From Anadara kagoshimensis (Eukaryota > Mollusca > Bivalvia > Arcoida > Arcidae): 64,000 nucleotides of DNA. The translations under genes and the position numbers were made by a program. Each line of letters starts with the position of its first letter. The stretch's first letter is position 1. The stretch lies in the NCBI GenBank assembly GCA_021292105.1, contig CM037874.1, positions 22,503,534-22,567,533 on the forward strand, read 5' to 3'. This document shows positions 46,361-58,700 of the stretch, piece by piece. The notes beneath the pieces are model-generated. The model saw only the letters and a program-made list of their open reading frames with translations, made no database searches and was not told the DNA's origin.

Positions 46361-47544
46361 CGTATATACGTAATGTGTATTTGATATTCCAATTCCAGTC
46401 CTTTTTGGCTGTTAACGTATATATACGTAATGTGTATTTGATATTCCAATTCCAGTCCTTTTTGGCTGTTAACGTATATACGTAATGTGTATTTGATATT
46501 CCAATTCCAGTCCTTTTTGGCTGTTAACGTATATATACGTAATGTGTATTTGATATTCCAATTCCAGTCCTTTTTGGCTGTTAACGTATATACGTAATGT
46601 GTATTTGATATTCCAATTCCAGTCCTTTTTGGCTGTTAACGTATATATACGTAATGTGTATTTGATATTCCAATTCCAGTCCTTTTTGGCTGTTAACGTA
46701 TATATACGTAATGTGTATTTGATATTCCAATTCCAGTCCTTTTTGGCTGTTAACGTATATACGTAATGTGTATTTGATATTCCAATTCCAGTCCTTTTTG
46801 GCTGTTAACGTATATATACGTAATGTGTATTTGATATTCCAATTCCAGTCCTTTTTGGCTGTTAACGTATATATACGTAATGTGTATTTGATATTCCAAT
46901 TCCAGTCCTTTTTGGCTGTTAACGTATATACGTAATGTGTATTTGATATTCCAATTCCAGTCCTTTTTGGCTGTTAACGTATATATACGTAATGTGTATT
47001 TGATATTCCAATTCCAGTCCTTTTTGGCTGTTAACGTATATATACGTAATGTGTATTTGATATTCCAATTCCAGTCCTTTTTGGCTGTTAACGTATATAT
47101 ACGTAATGTGTATTTGATATTCCAATTCCAGTCCTTTTTGGCTGTTAACGTATATACGTAATGTGTATTTGATATTCCAATTCCAGTCCTTTTTGGCTGT
47201 TAACGTATATATACGTAATGTGTATTTGATATTCCAATTCCAGTCCTTTTTGGCTGTTAACGTATATATACGTAATGTGTATTTGATATTCCAATTCCAG
47301 TCCTTTTTGGCTGTTAACGTATATATACGTAATGTGTATTTGATATTCCAATTCCAGTCCTTTTTGGCTGTTAACGTATATATACGTAATGTGTATTTGA
47401 TATTCCAATTCCAGTCCTTTTTGGCTGTTAACGTATATATACGTAATGTGTATTTGATATTCCAATTCCAGTCCTTTTTGGCTGTTAACGTATATATACG
47501 TAATGTGTATTTGATATTCCAATTCCAGTCCTTTTTGGCTGTTA
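46360..47544. repeat. 57/55-bp minisatellite, 21 copies, two length forms
   Basis: The unit is AACGTATATATACGTAATGT, GTATTTGATATTCC, AATTCCAGTCC, TTTTTGGCTGTT. A long form (57 bp) has ACGTATATATACGT and a short form (55 bp) has ACGTATATACGT, both perfect palindromes. Order from left: S L S L S LL S LL S LLL S LLLLLL. Otherwise units are almost identical. Reading frames on both strands are by-products of the 57-bp (19-codon) period. Confidence 0.97.
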
Positions 47545-47620
47545 CGGTCGTTATTAAATGTTATTATACCTTTTGTAAATTTCTCGCAATTTGATTGGTT
47601 AATAAGCGTTTGGGTAAATT

Positions 47621-47669
47621 TAATGTCACCCTCGGGTTTCAGAAAATCTTACGTCACAGGGTGACATTA
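47621..47669. repeat. Short inverted repeat TAATGTCACCCT
   Basis: TAATGTCACCCT and its complement AGGGTGACATTA lie 25 bp apart. A further ATGTCAC occurs near 47693. Possibly the end of a small element upstream of the Crypton-like frame. Confidence 0.5.
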
Positions 47670-47854
47670 GCTGAGCGGTTGACATTAAAAAGAATGTCAC
47701 ATGCGCAGAAAAACTGCGTATGCGGTTCGAACGCATCCTTCTTCTGAATCAGTAAAACGTTTTTCTACAGTAATGTTACATATGATTTATGTTACAAGCG
47801 TCAAGATGAGTAGATGAGTTGTTTACCTGACGACAGCTGACTGTCGGGCCGAAA

Positions 47855-48058
47855 ATGTCAATAAGTAGATTTGCCACTGTTAACGAAGAAACCCTTAAGC
47901 AGTTAACTGAACAGAAAGATGCCAAAAATACACAAAGAACAGTTAAAAGGAGCGTAAGCTTATTTAGAGAATTTCTCGGCGCGGAAAATAGTGAATCATG
48001 GTTGTCATTCCAGTATACTTTGATTGCACAGTATAATAAAAACCAACAATCGGTATAA
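47855..48058 (+). pseudogene. N-terminal fragment of a Crypton-like / DUF3504-type protein
   Basis: The ATG at 47855 opens ISRFATVNEETLKQLTEQKD then AKNTQRTVKRSVSLFREFL. This 'RFA...L...KDAKNT...F..FL' pattern is typical of the first exon of Crypton-derived tyrosine-recombinase genes in animals. The catalytic part is absent; the frame ends after ~67 residues. It may be a first exon or a dead fragment. Confidence 0.5.
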
Positions 48059-48380
48059 TAAAATAAATATTATGTTCTTGCAATTTTTTTGCCAACTTAT
48101 TCAGTATACTTAACACAAACTACCGTTTTCTATTATGAATTTTCAGACGAAATTTACAACTCTTTAACATGACACATACCTTAAATGCGTCAACATATTT
48201 ACAACGGGGTTATAATAGGAACTTGGATTCATGAGTCAAATACGTCTTTATAAAATTTACGGTAACATCAAAAGTCTAAGACATACCTATGGTGCTATTC
48301 ATAAACCGCGTTTTACAATACACGAAACCAAAACATTGCATTTATATGACATAGCAGTTTGTATAAACATTCCTTACATA

Positions 48381-48595
48381 TAGTACAGACCTGTCGAAAG
48401 TTTAACACTGGGCTAACAAAAATGAGTCAAACTTTTGCTGCTGAATGAGTGAGATATGAATAGCCCGTGGCCTAAAACCCACGAAAGATATATAACAGCT
48501 ACCAGAAAGTTCTGCGATCACGAGGAACCAAGATGGCCTGTCAATTCGGTACCGATTCGTAAGCTTAGTATTAAACTTTGGACTGGTCTGTACTG
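48381..48595. mobile_element. MITE family T, copy 3
   Basis: Left TAGTACAGACCTGTCGAAAG with TTTAACACTGGGCTAACAAA; right, in reverse, CAGTACAGACCAGTCCAAAG with TTTAATACTAAGCTTACGAA: about 45-bp inverted ends. TA precedes it; the right flank is TG. 215 bp, no array inside: the 'empty' form of the family. Confidence 0.82.
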
Positions 48596-48969
48596 TGGTT
48601 TGATATCGGTTTATTGGCTGGGAGATGATCCGGAAAGCTGTAAAACGGTATATATGATCTATTTGTATATATGAACATATTGATACACTGTTTCTTTTGC
48701 CTGAGGACACTTGGATGTTTGTCAATTATAACATTTCATTTAGTGTTGTCAACTTGTCATTTTGGTTGTTTTTATCCGTAATAAAATAATCGTCCACTGA
48801 TAAGTTTAAGAGGTTGTGGTAACACCGTAAACAAGCGTACAATGGGCATCTGAACCACCGAGTATTAGAGTCACTGTGTTACTCATTCAAGGTGAAGACA
48901 AGATGACATGTCAGTTATTTCAAACGACATTATTCTGTTTCAGTTTCGTTATCAAATATGTGACAACTA

Positions 48970-49115
48970 AACAGAAACATACTGGTCCATTTTTAAATCA
49001 CAGTTTCAAAAACAAAGAATAAAACTTTAAAAACTGCCAAATCAAGTTAAACACGTGAACTTCTACATGGGAAGTGAGGCCGGTTGTCCAGAAGGGTAAA
49101 CATCCCCAGTTTAGC
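48970..49115 (+). repeat. Repeat family A, truncated copy (plus)
   Basis: It has AAACATACTGGTCCAT, CACGTGAACTTCTACATGGG and CAGAAGGGTAAACATCCCC, ending after TTTAGCTAC. It forms an inverted pair with 49765. Confidence 0.6.
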
Positions 49116-49764
49116 TACTTAGCGAAAACAAACAAAATATTGCATGAAAATAAACTGTTATATAATATAATTGAGAATATGCTGTAGTTGTGATGTTTTA
49201 TGTATAATTGCTGATAGTAAATTCGAGTCACTGACACGCATGTTTATAATTTGGATTTGTAGCAAGTTGGAAGATGCCCGGAGCAAAAACAGCAAATGGG
49301 ATCAATGTTTTAAGGTTCCGAAACAGGGTTTAACAACCCCTACGAAGTGATTTCACATATAATCAGACATGCATCAGGCTACAGTTTCACAACCTTTCTG
49401 AACTAACATTTGCCTTAACGAAAATCTGGCAAATATAAAATCCGAATAATTTTGTTAATTTTCAAGATATTCGAGAAAATTTAAGATGCCATTTTGAAGA
49501 TCCCACGTAACTTATTACATTAAAAATTTAAATTTTAAATCTTGTTGAATATTTTTATTTTAGCTACCATAACATAGTGCCAAAGATTACCATTTTTAAG
49601 TAAAGGAAATCTTACAGTAGCTAAGGAATAATTGTGACTCTGGGACCAGCAGTTATTTAGGTCTCTGTTACTTTGTACAACGAAGCAGGCTGCTTGCAAA
49701 TAAATTGTAGACTCGGGGATATTGCAAGCCTAGACTTATCAAGGCCCTCAGAAAGTTTTATGGT

Positions 49765-50038
49765 TGTCATCACAATATTGTTGATAAGTTTGATGTCTCT
49801 GTGTCCGATATTGCCCTGGATATATTTGACGTCGCATAGTTCCATGTTTCTTTCACACAATTTTGATTACACACGTGGCGGATGTAGCTAGCTAAACAGG
49901 AGGTGCTTACCCTTCCGGAGCACCCGACCTCACTTCCCTGGTGGTAGTTCACGTGTATAACCTAACTTGTCAGTTCCAAAGTTTTTACTTTGCTTCTGGA
50001 TTGTGATTCGGATATGGATTAGTATGTTTGTTTTTGAT
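49765..50038 (-). repeat. Repeat family A, full copy (minus)
   Basis: CACAATATTGTTGATAAGTT through GGAGGTGCTTACCCTTCCGG to GGATATGGATTAGTATGTTT. Close to the 5585 copy. Confidence 0.77.
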
Positions 50039-50189
50039 TAGTTGTATATCAATAAAACCCATGATTCTGTCTTTATTACAAACAGTTAACGACCTCTCTG
50101 GCAATATTAAAATGTGTACTTCGGTATTTATACATACTTGTACATGTACAATAAGCAAAAGTCTGAACTTCACTTCGGTCTAGAGTTGA

Positions 50190-50515
50190 GTGATGGCATT
50201 TAACGTGTAGGTCAAGAATATTTTACTTATATCGAAACAACACCATCTATAGGCCGAGGTGTGGGAATTTTTCATGTGTGTTGCTCTGATGGCATTATGC
50301 AGCAGGGTTCTTTATTGTGTCTTGCCTACCGTTTATTTTAAGTTCCCATCGGAAGGAACCGTGATTTTTATTATGCTCGTAATGCCGAGTGCTTGAGAAA
50401 AGAACAGTCACCCCCCACTTTTAAGTTTGGAGTCAGACCCGGTCGAGGTTTGAACCCACAACTTCTTCACTTACGGAGCGAACACTCTACCAACTGAGCT
50501 ACCGCAGTGGTTACT
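50190..50515 (-). mobile_element. SINE with clear tRNA-like head (minus)
   Basis: In reverse, GCGGTAGCTCAGTTGGTAGA is an A box and GTGGGTTCAAACCTCGACC a B box, spaced as in tRNA. The body matches the 45885 copy (TATAGGCCGAGGTGTGGGAA, CAGCAGGGTTCTTTATTG). This copy best shows that the family is tRNA-derived. Confidence 0.85.
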
Positions 50516-50519
50516 AAGA

Positions 50520-51025
50520 TCTAAAAATGGCATCATTGTCCATAAAGTAATTTTAGTATACGGCAACACTTAAACGTTAGCTGTGTCATGATACTCGTTC
50601 AATCAATAGTCCGCCTCGAGAGCGGTAAGTCGCGTGTTTTACTTCATGACGGGGGTCATACATAAGATTTTAAACTTTTAGCTACTGCCTCTCCCCTGGC
50701 GCTCGGTATTAAAAGGACAGAGTATCGACTGGTTCAACCGGTGTAATGTGACTGGGCGAATTGGAATGCTGGTCTGCAAGGTACTGACTGCGGTAGAACA
50801 ATACCATTAATTACACTTGCACATCTCATGCATACCTGGAATTTGAAAAATTGCTCTCGTTGCGAATAGCTTAAACAATTGCTGATTCTGCACTACGAAA
50901 ATAGCTGGATGGACAACAACGCCATTCTTAAAACTAGCGCAATTGACCGATAAAATAGATTCTATGCTCACAAGTAAACTTCAGATAAGAGATAGAACAC
51001 TTACTTTTTATTTTAAGCGGGGGTA
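50520..51025. other. Intergenic, nothing recognised
   Basis: No gene or repeat was supported. Confidence 0.4.
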
Positions 51026-51029
51026 TATA

Positions 51030-51180
51030 GTGATAGGTGTGTCCGTCCTTCCGTTACACCTTAGGGTACCTATCTCTTATCCGCAACTCATCCTAAACCC
51101 TTCAATGGATTTCCATGAAACTTTCACACAATCTTTGTGATATAATGTAGATGTGCACCTTCTATTTAAAAATTTGATCC
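51030..51180. repeat. Interspersed repeat D, copy 2
   Basis: GTGTCCGTCCTTCCGTTACA then CTTCAATGGATTTCCATGAA and ACTTTCACACAAT resembles a common invertebrate dispersed repeat opening. Class unknown. Confidence 0.4.
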
Positions 51181-51537
51181 GATGACTTTTTTTATGTGGG
51201 GGGACGGGGGTGGTATTTTTTGTGAGCTTGTGGCCCCCTAATTTTTTTTCTATTTCAAATACAATATTCATGCAACCACTGAGGCTGTATGTACATGTAT
51301 TTCATTAAATATTGTCAAAAATAACAGATACAACAGAGCAATAAGTCTAAAGTTAGATAAACGAAGTTGTCTTGCATGTACATATTACTTTACATGAGTT
51401 ATCTCGCTTGTATCATGTGCAACATATTCACAGAATGTCCCTCAGTTTGAAATTGGCTTATGTTAAATAAAATAAAATTAAATTAAAAAAAACACCAAGA
51501 AAACTAAAACTTCTATGACTAAATCAACAAATAGTAT

Positions 51538-51690
51538 ACAATGAACATGTTTATAACGAAGCCCTGGTGGCTCTATTTTCAACTTCGTTATAAAGCGTTT
51601 TTCGAGAAGGGGTTGGGCCCAATAGTTGACTTCGTACGATCCATGTATTCGTTGTAAGCGAGTCGTTATATTCGTGTTTAATTGTAATAT
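51538..51690. mobile_element. pogo-like MITE, family P copy 2
   Basis: Ends ACAATGAACATGTTTATAAC and, in reverse, ACAATTAAACACGAATATAA are inverted repeats. The interior has GTTATAAAGCG and CTTCGTACG phrases. About 150 bp, no coding capacity. Confidence 0.55.
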
Positions 51691-52080
51691 AGCAATACCA
51701 TCTGACTATTACGACCACTATTGCTTCGTAATTTAAGACTTCTGTATATTTAAAGACAACTTATCTATAAAATCCATATGTCCAAGGCTCCGTGAATGGC
51801 CTTTATATAATATATGCGATGTAAATACAGGCATTCAGAACATGTAAGTTTCTTTTTTATATACTAAGTGTAAGTTATATGAATTTTTTGTCAAGAGGTT
51901 GGCGTAAAGATTTGCGTAAAATTGAAATACTACATAAATAATTCTAGGGTACCAAATTTTGAAATTTATGTCCAAATAATGATCAATTTTTAAAAAACAA
52001 AATTCATTTTTACAAAAATAGTATGCTATTCAATATATTTTTGGCCTTATATTATGACTAGGAAATTTGTCCTTTTTATT

Positions 52081-52082
<2 letters not shown>

Positions 52083-52122
<40 letters not shown>
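52083..52122. repeat. Poly(T) tract, 40 bases
   Basis: An uninterrupted run of 40 T. Could be a retroposed poly(A) tail in minus orientation; no gene or SINE body was recognised beside it. Confidence 0.97.
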
Positions 52123-52124
<2 letters not shown>

Positions 52125-52309
52125 GAAAACATGAAATTTCAAATTTTTTCGCAGGAATTTTTATTGATAACCCACTTTGTTTTAAATACAAAATCTTGCA
52201 TTTCTAGCATAACAGTCACAAAATAGGGAATTTATTTTAAAAAAACCCCACAAAAACCCACAAATTCAGCAATTATTTTACATGTTTTCAACGTAAATTT
52301 GGTGTTTAT

Positions 52310-52323
52310 GTTGCCATGGCAAC
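52310..52323. promoter_or_regulatory. Perfect palindromic X-box (RFX-type) motif
   Basis: GTTGCCATGGCAAC is the ideal palindrome bound by RFX factors, which control ciliary genes in animals. A near copy is 1 kb away at 53363. Motif evidence only. Confidence 0.4.
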
Positions 52324-53920
52324 AGATATATGGTTGAAACTTACCAATTTGGGAAAGTATGTCATATGGGAGTATTAAATATATAGCATATGGATTGATT
52401 CTTGGGATCTTTACCGAGTACTGCAAATACACAAAATTTAGCATTAAAAAAACGGCACAATTTTTGCTTTTTCTAAGATTTCTTTACCAATTAACAGGTT
52501 AATATCATCGATATATGTTCAAGCTTGGGGATATTATACTTTTGATATAGCTCAAGTCAACAATATATTTCGGGTATGTTTCCGTATTTTTTGGAATGAA
52601 GAGGAAGAGGTGATATGTATCGTAATATAATCAACAATTTTTTTTCACTTGTTACATTTCATTTACCCATTTCGATGCTAGTGCACGTAGTGCGCTATTT
52701 GAATATTTCCTCCTGAAGCATTGACATTACTGTTTTGACTGCAATTTGTTATACTATACGAAGTGTTTAGAAAAAGCTTTTTAACATGCTTGAAGCATTT
52801 GTTCTTTACATTTTGAGATGGTCGTTTGTCGCGCTCGTGTGTGTATTTATGTGCACGGGTGCGTATGTGTAATTTTTTGTAGATGTACAATTAGACCAAC
52901 ACACCCAATAAAATTGAAGATGGCAATCTTTAGGGATTATTTATCAAGAGTTCAAATATAACAGTTTACTTACGATAATATTTATCGTAATAGCAAAATG
53001 CAAAATGTCCTTCTAGATCATAAATATAGAACAGTTTGCTTTCATGATCAAATGAAAGGAAAAACCGCTAAATGAACACTGAAAACATGTTACAAGCGTG
53101 AAGTACGCAGGATTGTTTCAGAATAATGCAAACAATGCGCATACGTAAAAAAATAACTATGACATTAGTAGTGTCCCATTGTAACTTAATTTACATTTGG
53201 TTACTAATGCCACGTGTTATCACGTTATGAATAGATTCGTCAGAATCATTCAATCCGTTGTTAATTAAATTATTCTAGAGAAATAAGTCCTAAGAAGCAA
53301 AACGCACTTACACCATGACAAATAAGATTAACAAATAAACCTGATTGGAACTAGTTTGATTAGTTGTCATGGCAACGGTTACTGACCAAACACATGTCAC
53401 GTGGATATTGTTTTTTTTATTAAGGTTGATGTGTGACACTCTAGGCATATTAGACAAAGCCGCTTTTAATTTTGGAAAGATATAGATCTAAATGCGGAAT
53501 ATATGTCACGCATAGTCCTTAATTATCAAAATGCTGAAAATAATAAACCCTCAAGAATATTATATTTATCACAAAAAATCTTAATAACCGTAAGTTCTTA
53601 TTATAAAAAACGTGTTGCGAATAAAAGTATAAGCAGTCATACAAGAGAATTTCCTGCCTTTTGTGTACTATTGACTTTTAATTTGCTGCTACTTAAAATA
53701 TTTAATTCCTCAAAAACGTTAACTGTGGTATACTCCTTCATGCAAAGTATTTCTTTAGCTAAATTTTGTAAATATATTTTGGTCCTTTTGGGCATCTTTT
53801 CAACATTTTGAAAACAATTTTTATGTCACAATTTTGGTCCGAGTACTAGTGATGAGGAATTGTATTCCAAAACGGCCGTCTAGTGCCGTAAAATTAAAAC
53901 TTTTTTGTCTATTGTAACCA
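52324..53920. other. Intergenic, no gene recognised
   Basis: AT-rich apart from the X-box motif at 53363. The open frame at 53503-53811 shows no recognisable domain. Confidence 0.4.
53363..53376. promoter_or_regulatory. Second X-box (RFX-type) motif
   Basis: GTTGTCATGGCAAC differs by one base from the perfect palindrome at 52310. Confidence 0.38.
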
Positions 53921-53924
53921 TGAA

Positions 53925-54060
53925 ACATAAACATTCCCGTCCATGTACAAAAACACCCCCAAAAACACTTTGAAATGTGTCAAAAGTAATATTGTACCAC
54001 TGAAGCAAGGTCGGGTACCCCAGAGGGTAAGCACCTTAAAATAGCTACATTGTAACTGGA
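53925..54060 (+). repeat. Repeat family A, diverged copy (plus)
   Basis: AAGCAAGGTCGGGTACCCCA and GAGGGTAAGCACC keep the centre of the family. It faces the minus copy at 54110. Confidence 0.5.
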
Positions 54061-54109
54061 AAACAATATAACTGTCCAAAATGTGCAAAGCCTGTTGGTA
54101 TCATAGTTT

Positions 54110-54380
54110 GTCATTTGCCGTTATCACAATATTGGTGAGAAGTATAACGGCACTGATTCAAAAAAATACTCTGGGTATATTGGAAGTTCCGTAGTTCCAT
54201 GTTCGTTTCATTCCTTATCCTTTATTTTGATTACACGTTTGACAGTTGTAGCAAACTTAACGGGAGGTGCTTACCTTTGCGAAACATCTTGTTTCATTTC
54301 CCCGTTGTTCAAAGTCCACGTGTTCAATTTACTTTGTCAGTTTCATGGTCTTTACTTTTCTTTGGGATTGTGGTTTGGGC
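54110..54380 (-). repeat. Repeat family A, diverged copy (minus)
   Basis: TATCACAATATTGGTGAGAA, TAGTTCCATGTTCGTTTCAT, GGGAGGTGCTTACC, TCCACGTGTTCAATTTACTT in family order; ~70-75% identical to the 49765 copy by eye. Confidence 0.62.
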
Positions 54381-54794
54381 GTGGCTTGGTTTGATTTTTT
54401 TAGTGCAGTTTCCCCTAACATTAGCCCAAAACGGGAGACCAAACAAAACCCTGTCAATAAGAAGATTCATAATATATATATGGAAATGTATATAAAGTCA
54501 AATAATTATGTAATATGTTTACGAATACTAAAACTTGGACCACTCTATTGAATACTTTTATGTTCAACGTCCATCAAAAGTTTAGAGTTTCTTTAGTTGT
54601 ACTCTAAAAATACCACTATATATATCCTGTTCTTTTTCCCCTATAATGCGTGATTAGAAACCGCAACATATGATATTGCTAAACGATTGATCATTTGAGG
54701 TAGCCGACGCCGCCGCTTGTTCTCTGATGTTAAAACTTTCTATCCGGGTACCAATATTTCAGACGAGACACACAAACCCTATTGCGCTAAGTTG

Positions 54795-54990
54795 AGTTGA
54801 GTTAAGTAATTGTGTTTAACGTTCCTATCCGAAAGAACCGTGCCTATATTTCGAAATGTCGATTGCTTGGCGAAAGAACAGTCGCCAATCACATTCAAGT
54901 CTTGGGTCAGACCCAGACTGTGTTTGAACCCACGGCCGCTGATGTACGGAGCGAGCACTCTACCAACTGAACTACCACAGTGATACCCTA
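54795..54990 (-). mobile_element. SINE with tRNA-like head, internally shortened (minus)
   Basis: A GTTGAGTTGAG tail, TTTAACGTTCCTATCCGAAA, GTCGATTGCTTGGCGAAAGA, GGGTCAGACCCAGACTG, then the head with GTTTGAACCCAC and TCTACCAACTGAACTACCAC (B and A boxes in reverse). The body middle seen in other copies is missing. Confidence 0.78.
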
Positions 54991-54994
54991 TCGT

Positions 54995-55715
54995 GCTGAT
55001 GTTATCTGTCTCTTATCAAGTTAGGGAATATCATATAAAACTAACTGAAATTGGATGCTATGCCAAAAATGTCACCAAAACGTACCTAAACTTTTGAACC
55101 ACTACTTTCTCAACCATTTACTTAGGGTCCTTCTATTCACCAAAAGATTGTCCCTGTGGAATTCTATTGAATAGTGTTCGAGAATAATGGCAGACAAAAT
55201 TTTGGCAAAATTAAATGGAAGTGAACACTACATATCCCCACCTCGATTTGAGTTGGCAATTTTAAATAGGGTTTAACTCATCATTCAAAATTATTCCACT
55301 TAAATCTCAACTTGACCAGTTATATATAGACAGAATTCCAGACAAATATACCAAGACGTAATTATGTCAATGAAAATGAAGACTTTTTTGTGATATAAGG
55401 TTTTTATTGTTAGGTCTCTTCAAAGGACCTTTGATGCTTTGATGTGCATATCAAACATCATTGTAGTTTTTTCACAAATACAACTAGACTACGCTGTTTA
55501 TTATCAGAAGCAATTTCTGATGCCATTTGATATTTTTGCTAATTACTAATTCTTATTTTTGATTTGTTTTATTAGATGACATTTTTCTACTCCCAAAACC
55601 ACTAGCAGTCAGAAAATTTATACCAGGGTGCCGTGACGTCCCATGACAATGGAACGCTGTTTTATTTCAGTGAAGGTTTTCAGTTGTTAAAATATTTTAT
55701 TTTGGAGGCATGGAT
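54995..55715. other. Intergenic, nothing recognised
   Basis: AT-rich, no supported feature. Confidence 0.4.
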
Positions 55716-55719
55716 ACTA

Positions 55720-58700
55720 TAGTACAGCCATGTCGAAAGTTTAACAGCGAACTAACAAATAGAATTCGAAGCTTGGTTAGCGAGTTGCCGAGATGTGTAT
55801 TGCTAATCACAGAAAGATGCAAAGGTAGATGCCAAAAACCCGTCGAAAAACAGAGAAGAGCTTCATATTTGACACTTTGTTAGCCTAGTGTTAAACTTTC
55901 GACAGGTCTGTACTGTAATAATGGACAGGGAAGAGCTTCATATTTGACACTTTGTTAGCCTAGTGTTAAACTTTCGACAGGTCTGTACTGTAATAATGGA
56001 CAGGGAAGAGCTTCATATTTGACACTTTGTTAGCCTAGTGTTAAACTTTCGACAGGTCTGTACTGTAATAATGGACAGGGAAGAGCTTCATATTTGACAC
56101 TTTGTTAGCCTAGTGTTAAACTTTCGACAGGTCTGTACTGTAATAATGGACAGGGAAGAGCTTCATATTTGACACTTTGTTAGCCTAGTGTTAAACTTTC
56201 GACAGGTCTGTACTGTAATAATGGACAGGGAAGAGCTTCATATTTGACACTTTGTTAGCCTAGTCTTAAACTTTCGAAGGGTCTGTACTGTAATAATGGA
56301 CAGGGAAGAGCTTCATATTTGACACTTTGTTAGCCTAGTCTTAAACTTTCGAAGGGTCTGTACTGTAATAATGGACAGAGAAGAGCTTCATATTTGACAC
56401 TTTGTTAGCCTAGTGTTAAACTTTCGACAGGTCTGTACTGTAATAATGGACAGGGAAGAGCTTCATATTTGACACTTTGTTAGCCTAGTGTTAAACTTTC
56501 GAAGGGTCTGTACTGTAATAATGGACAGGGAAGAGCTTCATATTTGACACTTTGTTAGCCTAGTGTTAAACTTTCGACAGGTCTGTACTGTAATAATGGA
56601 CAGGGAAGAGCTTCATATTTGACACTTTGTTAGCCTAGTGTTAAACTTTCGACAGGTCTGTACTGTAATAATGGACAGGGAAGAACTTCATATTTGACAC
56701 TTTGTTAGCCTAGTGTTAAACTTTCGAAGGGTCTGTACTGTAATAATGGACAGGGAAGAGCTTCATATTTAACACTTTGTTAGCCTAGAGTTAAACTTTC
56801 GACAGGTCTGTACTGTAATAATGGACAGGGAAGAGCTTCATATTTGACACTTTGTTAGCCTAGTGTTAAACTTTCGACAGGTCTGTACTGTAATAATGGA
56901 CAGGGAAGAGCTTCATATTTGACACTTTGTTAGCCTAGTGTTAAACTTTCGAAGGGTCTGTACTGTAATAATGGACAGGGAAGAGCTTCATATTTGACAC
57001 TTTGTTAGCCTAGTGTTAAACTTTCGACAGGTCTGTACTGTAATAATGGACAGAGAAGAGCTTCATATTTGACACTTTGTTAGCCTAGCGTTAAACTTTC
57101 GAAGGGTCTGTACTGTAATAATGGACAGAGAAGAGCTTCATATTTGACACTTTGTTAGCCTAGTGTTAAACTTTCGACAGGTCTGTACTGTAATAATGGA
57201 CAGGGAAGAGCTTCATATTTGACACTTTGTTAGCCTAGTGTTAAACTTTCGACAGGTCTGTACTGTAATAATGGACAGGGAAGAGCTTCATATTTGACAC
57301 TTTGTTAGCCTAGTGTTAAACTTTCGAAGGGTCTGTACTGTAATAATGGACAGGGAAGAGCTTCATATTTAACACTTTGTTAGCCTAGTGTTAAACTTTC
57401 GACAGGTCTGTACTGTAATAATGGACAGGGAAGAGCTTCATATTTGACACTTTGTTAGCCTAGTGTTAAACTTTCGACAGGTCTGTACTGTAATAATGGA
57501 CAGGGAAGAGCTTCATATTTGACACTTTGTTAGCCTAGTGTTAAACTTTCGACAGGTCTGTACTGTAATAATGGACAGGGAAGAGCTTCATATTTGACAC
57601 TTTGTTAGCCTAGTGTTAAACTTTCGACAGGTCTGTACTGTAATAATGGACAGGGAAGAGGTTCATATTTGACACTTTGTTAGCCTAGTGTTAAACTTTC
57701 GACAGGTCTGTACTGTAATAATGGACAGGGAAGAGCTTCATATTTGACACTTTGTTAGCCTAGTGTTAAACTTTCGACAGGTCTGTACTGTAATAATGGA
57801 CAGGGAAGAGCTTCATATTTGACACTTTGTTAGCCTAGTGTTAAACTTTCGAAGGGTCTGTACTGTAATAATGGACAGGGAAGAGCTTCATATTTGACAC
57901 TTTGTTAGCCTAGTGTTAAACTTTCGACAGGTCTGTACTGTAATAATGGACAGGGAAGAGCTTCATATTTGACACTTTGTTAGCCTAGTGTTAAACTTTC
58001 GACAGGTCTGTACTGTAATAATGGACAGGGAAGAGCTTCATATTTGACACTTTGTTAGCCTAGTGTTAAACTTTCGACAAGTCTGTACTGTAATAATGGA
58101 CAGGGAAGAGCTTCATATTTGACACTTTGTTAGCCTAGTGTTAAACTTTCGACAGGTCTGTACTGTAATAATGGACAGAGAAGAGCTTCATATTTGACAC
58201 TTTGTTAGCCTAGTGTTAAACTTTCGACAGGTCTGTACTGTAATAATGGACAGGGAAGAGCTTCATATTTGACACTTTGTTAGCCTAGTGTTAAACTTTC
58301 GACAGGTCTGTACTGTAATAATGGACAGAGAAGAGCTTCATATTTGACACTTTGTTAGCCTAGTGTTAAACTTTCGACAGGTCTGTACTGTAATAATGGA
58401 CAGGGAAGAGTTTCATATTTGACACTTTGTTAGCCTAGTGTTAAACTTTCGACAGGTCTGTACTGTAATAATGGACAGGGAAGAGCTTCATATTTGACAC
58501 TTTGTTAGCCTAGTGTTAAACTTTCGACAGGTCTGTACTGTAATAATGGACAGGGAAGAGCTTCATATTTGACACTTTGTTAGCCTAGTGTTAAACTTTC
58601 GAAGGGTCTGTACTGTAATAATGGACAGGGAAGAGCTTCATATTTGACACTTTGTTAGCCTAGTGTTAAACTTTCGAAGGGTCTGTACTGTAATAATGGA

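Noticed and set aside
46919..47594. Repetitive frames of 68-143 codons on both strands
   Set aside because: By-product of the 57-bp (19-codon) unit. They break wherever a 55-bp unit occurs.
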